A DNA stretch of 64,000 nucleotides from SZUA-35 sp964351995 (GTDB lineage Bacteria; Actinomycetota; Acidimicrobiia; Acidimicrobiales; SZUA-35), in NCBI GenBank assembly GCA_964351995.1, contig CAYGQE010000008.1, forward strand, positions 1 to 64,000, in the 5' to 3' direction. A program made the position numbers and the translations under genes. Below, piece by piece: positions 43,920 to 53,108 of the stretch (positions within the stretch are counted from its first letter, which is position 1; each line of letters begins with the position of its first letter). A model generated the notes under the pieces. That model saw nothing but the letters and a program-made list of their open reading frames with translations. It was not told the origin of the DNA and did not search any database.

Positions 43920-45110
43920 GTGCGAGCGGGTGCGGTGAAGATGTTGGCGGTCCTCGGGTTCGTCTCCTCCCAGATTCTTTTCGGCTGCAGCTTTCCCGCT
44001 GACGAAAGTGACGCTGTCCCTGCCACGACAACGGTCGGAGTCGACGTCACCGTTCCGCCAATCGAGCCCCAGATCGAGGAGACCCCAAGCGTCGATCTCG
44101 TCGGCCTCGTCTCGACGGCGGAGGAGTTGCAGTCCGCAGTGGATGCTGCCCAGCCCGGCGACACCATCACGATCGCTGGGGGTAGCTACGAGATGGCGCT
44201 CGACGTCCACGGTGTGGATGGCACCTTCGATCAGCCGGTGGTTGTACGCGCCGAGGCGGGGAGTCGGGTCACGATCTCCGCTCCGATCGGAGCTGACTAT
44301 GCGCTGTTCGTCCACAGCTCTTCGCACATCGTCATCGGATCGGGCGATGCGGACCTCGAGTTTGTAGGTTCCGACGGCATGCGCGGTCCAACGGTGGCAG
44401 TTGGTCTCGTAACCGGCACCGCCGAACGTTCGGCAACAGATGACCGCGGACCGGTTCATCATTTGACGATGGTTGGGCTCGACATCCGCAACGGCGGCTT
44501 TCAGCTGCTTCGGATCGGGCAGCACAGTTCGAGGATTGCGCTGGTCGACTCGCTTCTTTCGTCGGCAGGGCTGACCGAGCCAGACTTCGGTGAAGGCGTC
44601 TATCTGGGCTCGGCAACAGGGGAAGACTTGACACGGGAGATCGTGCTGAGAGACGTCGTCATCGAGGAAACAACAGCAGAGGCAATCGACATCAAGGGTG
44701 GGGTCGAGAACATCGTCATTGACGGCCTCGAGACTCGGGCCATCGTTCTCTCCTCGCTCGAGACCAACACGAAGTGCGCCATCGCCCATCGAGGTGGTCG
44801 CGGCGGGCTCGAACTCAGGAACTCGACGATTTCTGGGGTGCAGCGTGCTCCTGGAGTTGACCCTGATGTCAACGAGCCTTGCGGTGTGTACACCACGAGC
44901 GGTCTGTCGATTTCTGACACGAGAATCTCGGGAAACGAAGGCCCCGGCCTCTGGGTGAACTCCGGCGACGAGCTTGCTTGGCGAATCCGAATCACGGGAT
45001 CCGACCTGACTGGAAACAATCCAGAGGAGAGTCCGATCCGCAACGGTGGTGAGGAGGTGGTCTTCGACATCGTCGACTCACAATCGGGCAACGCTCCGAG
45101 CTCGCCATGA
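43920..45110 (+). CDS. Lipoprotein with right-handed parallel beta-helix
   Basis: 396 aa from the GTG at 43920, with AGGGGG upstream; GTG 43935 and ATG 43941 are alternatives and the longer ORF from 43800 is not supported. A hydrophobic segment ends in a lipobox (VSSQILFGCSF, Cys near residue 23). After a Thr/Pro-rich stretch, a beta-helix begins with STAEELQSAVDAAQPGDTIT and GGSYEMALDVHGVDGTFDQP, the start typical of chondroitinase B/PL6-like proteins. Coils such as HHLTMVGLDIRNGGFQLLRI and GLSISDTRISGNEGPGLWV follow. It is divergent from the PL14-like lipoprotein over 152 bp. Both probably act on or bind the secreted polysaccharide. Confidence 0.82.
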   Translation: MRAGAVKMLAVLGFVSSQILFGCSFPADESDAVPATTTVGVDVTVPPIEPQIEETPSVDLVGLVSTAEELQSAVDAAQPGDTITIAGGSYEMALDVHGVDGTFDQPVVVRAEAGSRVTISAPIGADYALFVHSSSHIVIGSGDADLEFVGSDGMRGPTVAVGLVTGTAERSATDDRGPVHHLTMVGLDIRNGGFQLLRIGQHSSRIALVDSLLSSAGLTEPDFGEGVYLGSATGEDLTREIVLRDVVIEETTAEAIDIKGGVENIVIDGLETRAIVLSSLETNTKCAIAHRGGRGGLELRNSTISGVQRAPGVDPDVNEPCGVYTTSGLSISDTRISGNEGPGLWVNSGDELAWRIRITGSDLTGNNPEESPIRNGGEEVVFDIVDSQSGNAPSSP

Positions 45111-45179
45111 GCAACTCGACTGGGTCCGGCTGGTCAAAGGCCTCCCTCAGTTTCGCGTCGCCTTCGATAGGATCTCGCA

Positions 45180-46838
45180 GTGGTTACTTCTGCGCTTGAA
45201 TCCATGTCAGCTCCTGTCGACAATGACCAGGGAGCGCCGGGTCTCACCGACTACGTTGTTGCCGTCTCCCGGCGGCCATGGGTTGTCGTGCTGTCCGTCC
45301 TGTTGACGTTGCTCCTTGGCTTGATCTTCACAAGCACCAGGGAAGAAACATTCACCTCATCCAATCGAGTGCTGGTCGGACCGTCTCCCGTTGGATCGAC
45401 TCGGGAGGGTGTTCTGGTTGATCCTGTTCTGGAACGGGAACGCGAGATTCTCTCGTCGCTCTCAACCGCCGATCGAGCCGTCGAGATCCTCGGGGGCGAC
45501 GTCGATGTTTCGTCATTCCGAGCCGATCTTGCCGTCGAGTTCCAGCCCGACACTGACACCCTTGTTGTTGCCTACACAAGTGCCGACCCAGCGGAAGCTG
45601 CAGAACGTGCGGATGCATTTGCCAACAGCTACGTCGAGTTGCGGCAGTCGGCGGCTGATGAGTTCTACGAAACGCAAATCACCCTGCTGGAAGATCGGCT
45701 CGCGTCGAACAGCATCGCTCGAACCACGGTTCTCGATGAAGCTGACGCGTTGGCGGAGGAGGCAGGCAACCTGCGTTCGCTAGATCCCACAGCCCTCGGC
45801 CGAATCGACACCATCAACTCCCAAATCCTTTCGTTGCGCACGGAGGCCAACCAGCTGGCAACTTCGATCAGAGTTGATGAGCAGGCGCTCTCGACTGCTC
45901 AAAATCAGGCCCAGACAGCAGCACCGACGGCGGAACTTCTCTCCGCGGCAGCAACGCCAGACACGCCGGACGGCATTGCCGCCAACCTGGTCTATGCCGT
46001 TGCTGCAATCGTCGGGCTCGGTCTCGGTGTCACCGCAACACTGGTGCTCGATCGGCTCGATACTCGTTTGCGAGATCGTTTCGCTCCGGGCCGCCTCCTC
46101 GGACGACCAACGCTTGCGACGATCCCCTCGCTGGGGATTCGAGCTCGCTTCCAGAAGCGTCAACTGGTGATGGACGGGCAGGTCGGCGGAGTTCGTGGCC
46201 ATCTCGCTCGAGAGGCAATCCGTCGCCTCCGATCAAGCCTGGGCTTCGTGCAGTCTACGACGGGCCAGAAGATCTTCATCTTCACGAGTGCACACCCTGG
46301 GGAAGGAAAGACGACGGTTGTCTGCAACTTGGCAGTTGCGCTTTCACAAGCTGGTCAACGAGTCATCTTGGTGTCGGCAGATCTCCGTCGTCCTCGGGTC
46401 GAGGAGCTCTTCGAAGTCGAGCCAGCTCCCGGATTGGTGGAGAGCCTCGGCGGTGCCGCCGAGGTTGGACTCGTGGAAACGAAATTCCCCGGCCTCTCGA
46501 TCCTCACAGCTGGTCTGTCGTTGCCATCGAACCCAGGCGAGCTCCTCGGCTCGGATCGAGCACGAACAGCGTTTGAGCTGCTCGCGGAAGGGAGCGACAT
46601 CGTTCTTGTCGACACTCCACCGGTGCTCGCCGCAGCTGATACGAGTGGGTTGGCGAGTCGCGTCGGAGACGTCGTGCTCGTTGTTGACTCCCAATCCACC
46701 ATTGAAGACGAGCTGCTGAGAACCAAAGACGAGCTCGATCAAGTCGGGGCAACGATTGTTGGGACCGTGTTGAACCGAGACACGTCGCAGTCGACAAAGT
46801 TGTTCGGGCGTAAGTCCGCCTATTACCGGGTGGGCTGA
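45180..46838 (+). CDS. Wzz/BY-kinase fusion (tyrosine-protein kinase, chain-length determinant)
   Basis: 552 aa from a GTG at 45180; an ATG 8 codons in is an alternative. The N-terminal Wzz domain lies between two helices (RRPWVVVLSVLLTLLLGLIF and AANLVYAVAAIVGLGLGVTA). The cytoplasmic kinase domain has a canonical Walker A FTSAHPGEGKTTVVCNLAVA, Walker A' VILVSADLRRPRV and Walker B DIVLVDTPPVLAAADT. The C-terminus ends SAYYRVG, giving two adjacent tyrosines that could be autophosphorylated. It controls polymerisation with Wzy and is reversed by a Wzb-type phosphatase such as the one at 53544. The next gene, Wzy-like, starts 4 bp after its stop. Confidence 0.92.
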   Translation: MVTSALESMSAPVDNDQGAPGLTDYVVAVSRRPWVVVLSVLLTLLLGLIFTSTREETFTSSNRVLVGPSPVGSTREGVLVDPVLEREREILSSLSTADRAVEILGGDVDVSSFRADLAVEFQPDTDTLVVAYTSADPAEAAERADAFANSYVELRQSAADEFYETQITLLEDRLASNSIARTTVLDEADALAEEAGNLRSLDPTALGRIDTINSQILSLRTEANQLATSIRVDEQALSTAQNQAQTAAPTAELLSAAATPDTPDGIAANLVYAVAAIVGLGLGVTATLVLDRLDTRLRDRFAPGRLLGRPTLATIPSLGIRARFQKRQLVMDGQVGGVRGHLAREAIRRLRSSLGFVQSTTGQKIFIFTSAHPGEGKTTVVCNLAVALSQAGQRVILVSADLRRPRVEELFEVEPAPGLVESLGGAAEVGLVETKFPGLSILTAGLSLPSNPGELLGSDRARTAFELLAEGSDIVLVDTPPVLAAADTSGLASRVGDVVLVVDSQSTIEDELLRTKDELDQVGATIVGTVLNRDTSQSTKLFGRKSAYYRVG

Positions 46839-46842
46839 CCCA

Positions 46843-48174
46843 ATGCCCCAGGGTTCGAGCGTTGTAGCACGCGCACCGGGACTGTTCGAGCGGTCCTACG
46901 CGACATTGGCTCTGTTCTTGCTCGCATACAGCATCCCAACGGTGTGGCTTCGTGTCCCCGACAGGGCCGAATCTGGCTCGGTCGGAGGTGACACGCTCGA
47001 CCTTGTCGTCTTCTTGCTGGTACTCGGTGCCTGCGTGCCGTCGGTGCTGCTCGGACTCGGAAGTACCAAACAGTTGCGAGCCGGCCTCACTCCAGTGGCT
47101 GCGCTGTGTGCCTATCTCGTGTTGAGCAGCGCCTGGTCTGAGGTGACATCGATTTCGGCGAGGCGAGGTATCGCCCTCAGCCTGACATCAGTGTTTGCGT
47201 ACTATCTCGCCTGCCGATTCTCGCGGCCGTCTCAGCTGCTTCGTCTGCTGTCCTCGGCTCTCGCCATCGGCACAGTCTTGAACGTCGTCTTCATCTTCGC
47301 GTTTCCAAGATTCGGAGACTCTGCTGCCGGGTGGACCGGCATCGTCGCCAACAAGAACGGCCTGGGCAGGATCTCGGTACTTGCTGCGCTGTGCCACGCT
47401 CTCTCGGTTTTCAATCGTCCGCGGTTCCGTCTGTTCTATCTCAGCTTGACCATCGTGAATGTGGTCCTGGTTTTTGGCTCGAACAGCACCACTGCTTTTG
47501 TCGGTTTGCTCTCCCTCGCCGGCTTTGCTATTGTCGTTCGGGGTTTTCGAGCGCGCGAGCTGTTGTTTGGGGCCACGGTAGCCTCGCTGATGTCCGCGAC
47601 CGCACTGACGATTGCTGTCGTTTACGGCGAATTTGCGGCGCTCACCCGGCTTCTCGGCAAGGATCCGACGTTGACTGGTCGGGCGCAGCTCTGGGAAGAC
47701 GCCATCGAGTTCATCATGCGCCGACCGCTCATCGGGTACGGCTATGACGGCTTCTGGGTTAGCTGGTTCTCGCCATCGCACGAGATGTGGATCCGCAACC
47801 CGTGGTTGCCGCCCCACTCTCACAACGGAGCACTGGAGGCCTTGTTGGCTGGCGGGATTCCAGCGCTGCTCCTGCTTGCGGTGCTGCTGTACCGAAGCCT
47901 GGTGGGAGGAGTGGCCATCGTCAGGACCACAGACGGAGCTGCGGCGCTCTTCCCTGTCCTCTTCAGCCTCTACCTCATCCTGACCTCGCTGACTGAACGC
48001 GGCTTCCTGACTCGTTCGGTCTTCTGGGCTGTCTTTGTCTGGGTCGTGGTGCAGGGCGGTGTTGGCCTGGATCAGTACAGAACAAAACTGGCGGAAAGGG
48101 CTTCGGGTCGTTCAGCACCATCGAACGAGGCAAGTGAAAGAGCGCCGGTCGTCTCGACGCTGGCCGGATCATGA
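46843..48174 (+). CDS. Second O-antigen polymerase/ligase-like protein (Wzy_C)
   Basis: 443 aa membrane protein with about 10-12 helices. The family loop contains DPTLTGRAQLWEDAIEFIMR, RRPLIGYGYDGFWVSW and NPWLPPHSHNGALEALLAGG. GR...W and PHSHNG are the Wzy_C signature. An early AGWTGIVANKNGLGRISVLA segment is also typical (NKN). It follows the BY-kinase by 4 bp, so the two are probably translationally coupled and form the canonical polymerase-copolymerase pair. It differs clearly from the Wzy at 13523. The C-terminal 30 residues are polar. Confidence 0.9.
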   Translation: MPQGSSVVARAPGLFERSYATLALFLLAYSIPTVWLRVPDRAESGSVGGDTLDLVVFLLVLGACVPSVLLGLGSTKQLRAGLTPVAALCAYLVLSSAWSEVTSISARRGIALSLTSVFAYYLACRFSRPSQLLRLLSSALAIGTVLNVVFIFAFPRFGDSAAGWTGIVANKNGLGRISVLAALCHALSVFNRPRFRLFYLSLTIVNVVLVFGSNSTTAFVGLLSLAGFAIVVRGFRARELLFGATVASLMSATALTIAVVYGEFAALTRLLGKDPTLTGRAQLWEDAIEFIMRRPLIGYGYDGFWVSWFSPSHEMWIRNPWLPPHSHNGALEALLAGGIPALLLLAVLLYRSLVGGVAIVRTTDGAAALFPVLFSLYLILTSLTERGFLTRSVFWAVFVWVVVQGGVGLDQYRTKLAERASGRSAPSNEASERAPVVSTLAGS

Positions 48175-48219
48175 GCTCAACCAGCTGTTTGGCCTCAACC
48201 GTGCAGCATGTCGAGCCTC

Positions 48220-49437
48220 TCATCGCCGCCAGGTGATGTTCCGATTGAGGTAGAAGTTGCCCGTGGTGGCGAGCACAATGCCAACGATCTGGATCCCAAT
48301 CGATGCTGTCGGCAGATCCGCTGGCTCATACCCGGCGAACGCTGCCACGCCAGCCTGCACCATGAGTCCATGCAAGGCGATCAACTGGTACGGGATGAGA
48401 CCGGACCACACGCGCCGCCCTCGTCGCCTTTCGGGTGCGAACGTGAAGGCGTTGTTGAAGACATAGTTGGTCAGAACGCTGATCTGGAACGCGACGAGCG
48501 CCGCCCACGCAAAACCTGCGGCGCTCAGAACCAACAGGAGAACGAAACGAACGGCCACACCGAGCAGACCGACGAGCGCATAGGCAGTGAACGTGGCCGA
48601 AACGACCCGACCGACGAACAGGTCGATGAGGGCAACGAGATAGGCGCCGACAACGCTCGAGGTCAGATTGGATTCTCCAGCGACCCGCTCTCGGAAGCCA
48701 TAACCGACTTCGGAGATACGGGGCTTTGTTCCCCGTGCAACGAACTCGAGCAGGATCTTGAACCCGCGAGGATTGACCTCGTCGGCGACAAGCAGGTATC
48801 GCTCTCGACTGACGGCGAAGAAGCCGCTCATGGGGTCGGACACGGGAACGCCGAGCAGTTGGCGAGCGAGTTGAGCTCCACCCCACGAAACGAAACGGCG
48901 GAACTTCGACCACTCGCCGTAGCTCCCTCCTTCGGCTTCTCGAGAACCAACGCAGACGTCAGCCTCACCATCGAGAATCGGATTGATCACATCGATCAGC
49001 GCGTTCTCGTCGTGTTGGAGATCGGAATCCATCACAGCGAGAACGCGACCGTTGGCGACCTGCATTCCCGCCATCACTGCGGAGCTCAAGCCTCGGTCGG
49101 TGAGGCGGCGGATTGACTGGATACGAGGTGAGTCGGTCGCGTATTGGTCGGCGATCTCCCAAGTGCCATCGGGAGAGTTGTCGTCGACAACGATGATCTC
49201 GTAGTCGAGGTCAGCCAGCAAGACGGTGAGACGATCCAGGAGAACCGGGAGGTTCTCTGACTCGTTGTATGTCGGCAGGATGACCGAAACGGACCGGCCA
49301 GAGCCTCCTCGCCGGTCGTAACGAGCAGAGCGCGAGAGCGTTGCCTGGTTCGGAACCTTGACCGCATCGTCGCAGCTGGCCTTCGGAGGCATCACCGGTG
49401 CCGAACGACTCGATCCGGGTGGTGGCGGGGGTCTCAC
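48220..49437 (-). CDS. DPM1-like GT2 fused to GtrA membrane domain
   Basis: 405 aa as read from the GTG at 49437; an ATG at 49392 is the other plausible start. The N-terminal GT2 domain has VSVILPTYNESENLPVLLDR, YEIIVVDDNSPDGTWEIADQ, VMDSDLQHDENALIDVI with the DSD/QHDE metal region and VSDPMSGFFAVSRE, as in dolichyl-phosphate mannosyltransferase. From about residue 270, four hydrophobic helices of the GtrA family follow (ALVGLLGVAVRFVLLLVLSA, ISVLTNYVFNNAFTFAPERR, GNFYLNRNITWRR). Such fusions make polyprenyl-phosphate-sugar donors and help flip them, so this gene could supply a donor for extracytoplasmic glycan decoration. Confidence 0.9.
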   Translation of the reverse strand: MRPPPPPGSSRSAPVMPPKASCDDAVKVPNQATLSRSARYDRRGGSGRSVSVILPTYNESENLPVLLDRLTVLLADLDYEIIVVDDNSPDGTWEIADQYATDSPRIQSIRRLTDRGLSSAVMAGMQVANGRVLAVMDSDLQHDENALIDVINPILDGEADVCVGSREAEGGSYGEWSKFRRFVSWGGAQLARQLLGVPVSDPMSGFFAVSRERYLLVADEVNPRGFKILLEFVARGTKPRISEVGYGFRERVAGESNLTSSVVGAYLVALIDLFVGRVVSATFTAYALVGLLGVAVRFVLLLVLSAAGFAWAALVAFQISVLTNYVFNNAFTFAPERRRGRRVWSGLIPYQLIALHGLMVQAGVAAFAGYEPADLPTASIGIQIVGIVLATTGNFYLNRNITWRR

Positions 49438-49541
49438 CAGAATCCATCGGTTGTTGTCGAGAACACCTGAGGCTTCTGAGCTGTCCTTTCGGTGATGCCG
49501 TCGACCTTCGAATCAAGGATGGGGTCGACGAGTCGAGCTGT

Positions 49542-50594
49542 TCAGCCCTGCTCAAGGTGGAACGCAGCCGCAGCGTCGCCCTTTTCTCCCCATCGTTTCC
49601 GAGTCAGCGGCCACAGAACCGCAACAGTCAAGGTCAGATAGACCGCTGCTGCCGCGAACAAATCGGGATCGGGTGTGAAACCGAAGAGCCAAAATTGAAA
49701 CCGGTCAGCGGGGGACCACATCCGCCAGAGTGCGGCGAAGCCAACGATCGTCAGGAGCGCCGGCCTGCTCGGAACCGCTCTGCCCGATAGGGCGAACGGG
49801 GCAAGCAAGGCGGCATAGGCGACAGCGAGTCCATCGCCCCCGATCCCGAACACTGCGAGTGCCGAGAGATGGAAGGCGATCGCTCCCAAGACGGCGACTG
49901 AACGCCAACGAATCGTGCCAAGCACCGCAAACGCAAGCGCAAGTTCCAGGCAGACAACAGCCCAGTCGACCGCCTCGAGTATTGGTTGTGGCAGGTCGAG
50001 CAGGAGTCCACTGGTCGGACCTGTTTTCGAACTCGTCAGCAGGAACCCCTGAACGGCCTGCGTGCTGAGTTCCAACCAACCTCCTCGCACTTTCGGCAGA
50101 GCGGCGGTCAGCCACGCAATCGATACGAGGATGGCTGCAGGTGCGAGTGAAGGCGAGAAAGCCCACTTGCCGCCGAGTTTGCGTCCCCACCCTGAAGTGG
50201 CCAGCGCCAGTGGAAGAAGCCACGGAAGGTACGTGTGGTCAATCTTGCCGTAGCTGAAGAGAATCGAGTGAGAGAGGACTGCCCAACCGGTGAGAAGGGT
50301 CACGCTCCACCGGGCTCCAGCGATGAAAGCGACAACGGCTGCAGTTCCGGAGACTTGGAGGAAGAGCAGGAACCATTCCGTGCGGAAGACATCGGCAGTC
50401 AACAGTTGTGGAAGCCCGGGTGGCGGTGCAAGGAGCGATGCCGGCACACCCTCGAGCCCCCGCGGGTCAGGCCATTGAGCAAACAACAACAAGCCGAATC
50501 CAAGCTGCACACGAAGAACAGTCCACTGCGAACTCGTCAAGGGCGGGAAGGACCGGCCGAGGTGGCGAGCAAAACGTCTGATCCCCTGAAGCAT
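49542..50594 (-). CDS. HTTM-like multi-pass membrane protein
   Basis: 350 aa from the ATG at 50594, which overlaps the upstream stop by one base (TGATG). About 8-9 hydrophobic helices are present. A GWAVLSHSILFSYGKIDHTY segment with a conserved His and Tyr resembles the HTTM (vitamin K-dependent carboxylase-like) and DoxX-type families; PLALATSGWGRKLGGKWAFS follows. The N-terminus is basic. No lumenal carboxylase domain follows, so it is a stand-alone HTTM-like protein. It is coupled to a 147-aa single-helix protein of unknown function. Catalysis is not established. Confidence 0.6.
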   Translation of the reverse strand: MLQGIRRFARHLGRSFPPLTSSQWTVLRVQLGFGLLLFAQWPDPRGLEGVPASLLAPPPGLPQLLTADVFRTEWFLLFLQVSGTAAVVAFIAGARWSVTLLTGWAVLSHSILFSYGKIDHTYLPWLLPLALATSGWGRKLGGKWAFSPSLAPAAILVSIAWLTAALPKVRGGWLELSTQAVQGFLLTSSKTGPTSGLLLDLPQPILEAVDWAVVCLELALAFAVLGTIRWRSVAVLGAIAFHLSALAVFGIGGDGLAVAYAALLAPFALSGRAVPSRPALLTIVGFAALWRMWSPADRFQFWLFGFTPDPDLFAAAAVYLTLTVAVLWPLTRKRWGEKGDAAAAFHLEQG

Positions 50595-51037
50595 CACCCG
50601 CAAGCCACCGCCTTCAACGCGTTCGCACCGCTCGAGAGCTGCAGTTCGGTCTCAGCGGTCGACGTCCGAACCTCGATTCCACAGAAGGCGTCGATCGTCT
50701 GCGAAGCGACAAGCCACGTGACTTGTTCGACGCTTACCCCCTCAGCCGCAGATTCGGCCTCGAGTCTGGAAACAAGCGCGGCTTCGAACCCTCCTCGAAA
50801 GTCATCCTGGCTCCACCTGGTCGTGTCGTCTGGTGTGATGAGCCAGAGGGTCGGTCGAGAGGTCTCGAGAGGCGGCGGGCTGCTGAAGGCCGGGAACGTC
50901 ACGGAGGGGAACGGTTCGTCCCACACCATGCGAATCGCTGTTGTGAACACAAAGACCGATAGCCCGAGGAGGCAGAGCAGCGTCCAATCTCTGGTGGCCC
51001 GTTCTTCGACGCGACCGCCGACCTTTTCTTCGCCCAT
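50594..51037 (-). CDS. Hypothetical single-pass membrane protein, partner of HTTM-like protein
   Basis: 147 aa from the ATG at 51037; a TTG at 51079 is an alternative. One hydrophobic helix (WTLLCLLGLSVFVFTTAIRM, about residues 18-37) is followed by an extracytoplasmic region with PSVTFPAFSSPPPLETSRPT and a C-terminal part containing two Cys (AFCGIEV and VACG). I do not recognise the family. Its stop overlaps the HTTM-like start by one base, so the two proteins probably act together. It diverges from the DUF4012 gene. Confidence 0.6.
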   Translation of the reverse strand: MGEEKVGGRVEERATRDWTLLCLLGLSVFVFTTAIRMVWDEPFPSVTFPAFSSPPPLETSRPTLWLITPDDTTRWSQDDFRGGFEAALVSRLEAESAAEGVSVEQVTWLVASQTIDAFCGIEVRTSTAETELQLSSGANALKAVACG

Positions 51038-51184
51038 GGCCAACTGTTGCCCTTCGCCCGTCGAGCTGAACAGACCCAAACCTACTTGACGTCAGTGTCC
51101 AGCTTGGGGTTGCTCGCAAAATGGTTGACCGCCAGCATCGACCGGTCGCGCCCAGAGCCGACGTACCTTCGTGAGGTGGGTTCC

Positions 51185-52984
51185 ATGATTTCCCGAGTGT
51201 CGAATCATCAATCGAGAGAATCGAACCCGCTCCGGGTTCGGCGCGTGGTGACGTGGTGCTTCGTGACATTTGTGTTGTGGGCAGCTGCGGCCGGCTACCT
51301 TGCCTACGACGCGCAGCGGCATGCCCGCACCGCCGAAGCATCATTGCGTCGGGTCGCAGACGTAGCCGGGGGAGACCTCACCGAGGTGGACTTCGAGCTT
51401 GTCGAAGTCGATCTTGCCGTCGGCACCACCGAGCTGGCACAAGCACGTCATTCCATCAGCTCGCCGATCATCGGTGCGCTGGGACCCATTCCCGTGATCG
51501 GTCGCCAACTGCGGTCCGCCGAGGCCCTGATCGTGGTGTCAGACGACCTGGCAAATGCACTGCAGCCCCTGGTTGCTTCAGCAAGAGCAGCTCAGAACGA
51601 ACCGAACGCGCTCGATCGCGTCGCCTTTCTCCAAGACACGAGTCAACAGCTGAACGAGCTGCAGAACGTTGCGTTGGCGGCCGACCTAGGCCCTACTGAG
51701 AACATCCTTGCGCCGTTGGCGAATGCTCGGCAGGAACTTGCAGAGCAGTTGGCCGAGTTGGCAGTCGACGCTTCACAGTACGAGACCATCACGACCGGCC
51801 TCGCCAGCTTCTTCGACGAGTCCACCTATCTGGTGCTTGGCGCCAACAACGCCGAGATGCAGATTGGCGGAGGCATGCCGTTGTCGGTGGGCCGAGTCGC
51901 CATCGTGGGTGGAGACTTCGAGTTGCCGGGGCTGCTTCCGTCGCAGGAGGCGTTTCCGGTTCCTGTGACGCCAGTTGTTGACGAAGACGTCGAACGGAAC
52001 TGGGGCGGGCTCATCCCGTCAAATGACTTCCGCAAGCTCAACTACACCATGCGGTTCGACGACTTCGGCGGGCCGCAAGCCCTCGACATGTGGGAAGCGC
52101 AAACGGGCGAGCGTCTCGATGGGGTGCTGATGATCGACCCCTTCGTGCTCGACGCGATCCTGAGCGTTGTCGGAGATGTCGACGTAGAGGGTGAGATCTT
52201 CGGTGGCGGCAGCACGCTCACGTATCTGCTTCAAGGGCAGTACGCAGTCTTTGACGACGGTGATGACGATGCAGGGGATCTGACCGACGAGCGACGCGAC
52301 CGACTGTCGCTGATCGCAAACGCTGCGGTCGACAAGCTCGCCACGTCGTCGTGGGATCCGATCGAGTTACTCGAGGCGCTGAGGCCGCTCGCTCGAGGCC
52401 GTCACATCATGCTCTACAGCGATCGAGCCGCAGAGCAACAGGCGTGGGATGAACTGGGTGTCGCTGGCGATGTTCCTGAGAATGGGACGAGCGTCGTTCT
52501 CGTCAACAACGGGGGATCGAAGCTCGATCCGTTTGTCTCGCTGCGCGTTGTCGCCTCGATTGTTGAAGGCGCGACTGCCGAAGGTGATGCAGAACGGGTG
52601 ATCCGCTACGAGATCGACGTCGAGAATCGAGCACCGGCCGACGGACTGCCCCGGTACACGGTGGGACCCTGGCGAAGCGTCGGCCTCGATACGCCGGGCA
52701 CCTACTTCGGGCAACTCGTCGTTCTCGTCCCTGGCTACGCAACTCGGGCGGAGTTCATCGGTTCTGTTCCACTGACAGCGAGCGGTCCCGACGGGCCACT
52801 GTTCATCAGCGCGACGAGTTCGTTCGCCGTCGCTCCGGGAGCGACCGAGAGCTACTCGTTCGAGTTCGCTCTCCCTTCGTCGGCATCGTCGCTCCGGCTG
52901 ATCCCGTCGGCTCGCTTCCCAACTGTCTCCTGGGCTCGGAGTGGTCAGGACCTCACCGATCGCGTGTTTGTCGACCTCGAGTAG
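51185..52984 (+). CDS. DUF4012 family membrane-anchored protein
   Basis: 599 aa from the ATG at 51185, chosen because GAGGTGGG precedes it; the ORF reaches 51047. After an N-terminal basic stretch there is one helix (VVTWCFVTFVLWAAAAGYLA). An extracytoplasmic helical region follows, then the DUF4012 core with STYLVLGANNAEMQIGGGMP, an IPSNDFRKLNYTMRFDDFGG segment and GVLMIDPFVLDAILSVVGDV. DUF4012 proteins are frequent in Actinobacteria and occur near surface-polysaccharide genes. The arrangement resembles LytR-CpsA-Psr-related topology, but no catalytic residues are assigned here. A role at the cell wall-glycan interface is inferred from context only. Confidence 0.82.
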   Translation: MISRVSNHQSRESNPLRVRRVVTWCFVTFVLWAAAAGYLAYDAQRHARTAEASLRRVADVAGGDLTEVDFELVEVDLAVGTTELAQARHSISSPIIGALGPIPVIGRQLRSAEALIVVSDDLANALQPLVASARAAQNEPNALDRVAFLQDTSQQLNELQNVALAADLGPTENILAPLANARQELAEQLAELAVDASQYETITTGLASFFDESTYLVLGANNAEMQIGGGMPLSVGRVAIVGGDFELPGLLPSQEAFPVPVTPVVDEDVERNWGGLIPSNDFRKLNYTMRFDDFGGPQALDMWEAQTGERLDGVLMIDPFVLDAILSVVGDVDVEGEIFGGGSTLTYLLQGQYAVFDDGDDDAGDLTDERRDRLSLIANAAVDKLATSSWDPIELLEALRPLARGRHIMLYSDRAAEQQAWDELGVAGDVPENGTSVVLVNNGGSKLDPFVSLRVVASIVEGATAEGDAERVIRYEIDVENRAPADGLPRYTVGPWRSVGLDTPGTYFGQLVVLVPGYATRAEFIGSVPLTASGPDGPLFISATSSFAVAPGATESYSFEFALPSSASSLRLIPSARFPTVSWARSGQDLTDRVFVDLE

Positions 52985-53071
52985 CGACAAATCCACGGCG
53001 AGTGGGGGCAATGAGCCCATCGACCCATCATGATCTTTACCTTTACCCTTTCAGGACAACGCAGATGGGGC

Positions 53072-53077
53072 TAGATT
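53072..53077 (+). promoter_or_regulatory. Candidate -10 box for the LPxTG gene
   Basis: TAGATT fits the TANNNT -10 pattern, 32 bp before the start, in a locally A/T-rich stretch. The -35 (TTTCAG at 53049-53054) is weak. The 8-base repeat TTCAGGAC occurs at 53050 and 53094, the second copy including the ribosome site. Confidence 0.3.
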
Positions 53078-53108
53078 TACAGCACTTACTTCCTTCAGGA
53101 CGGCAACC

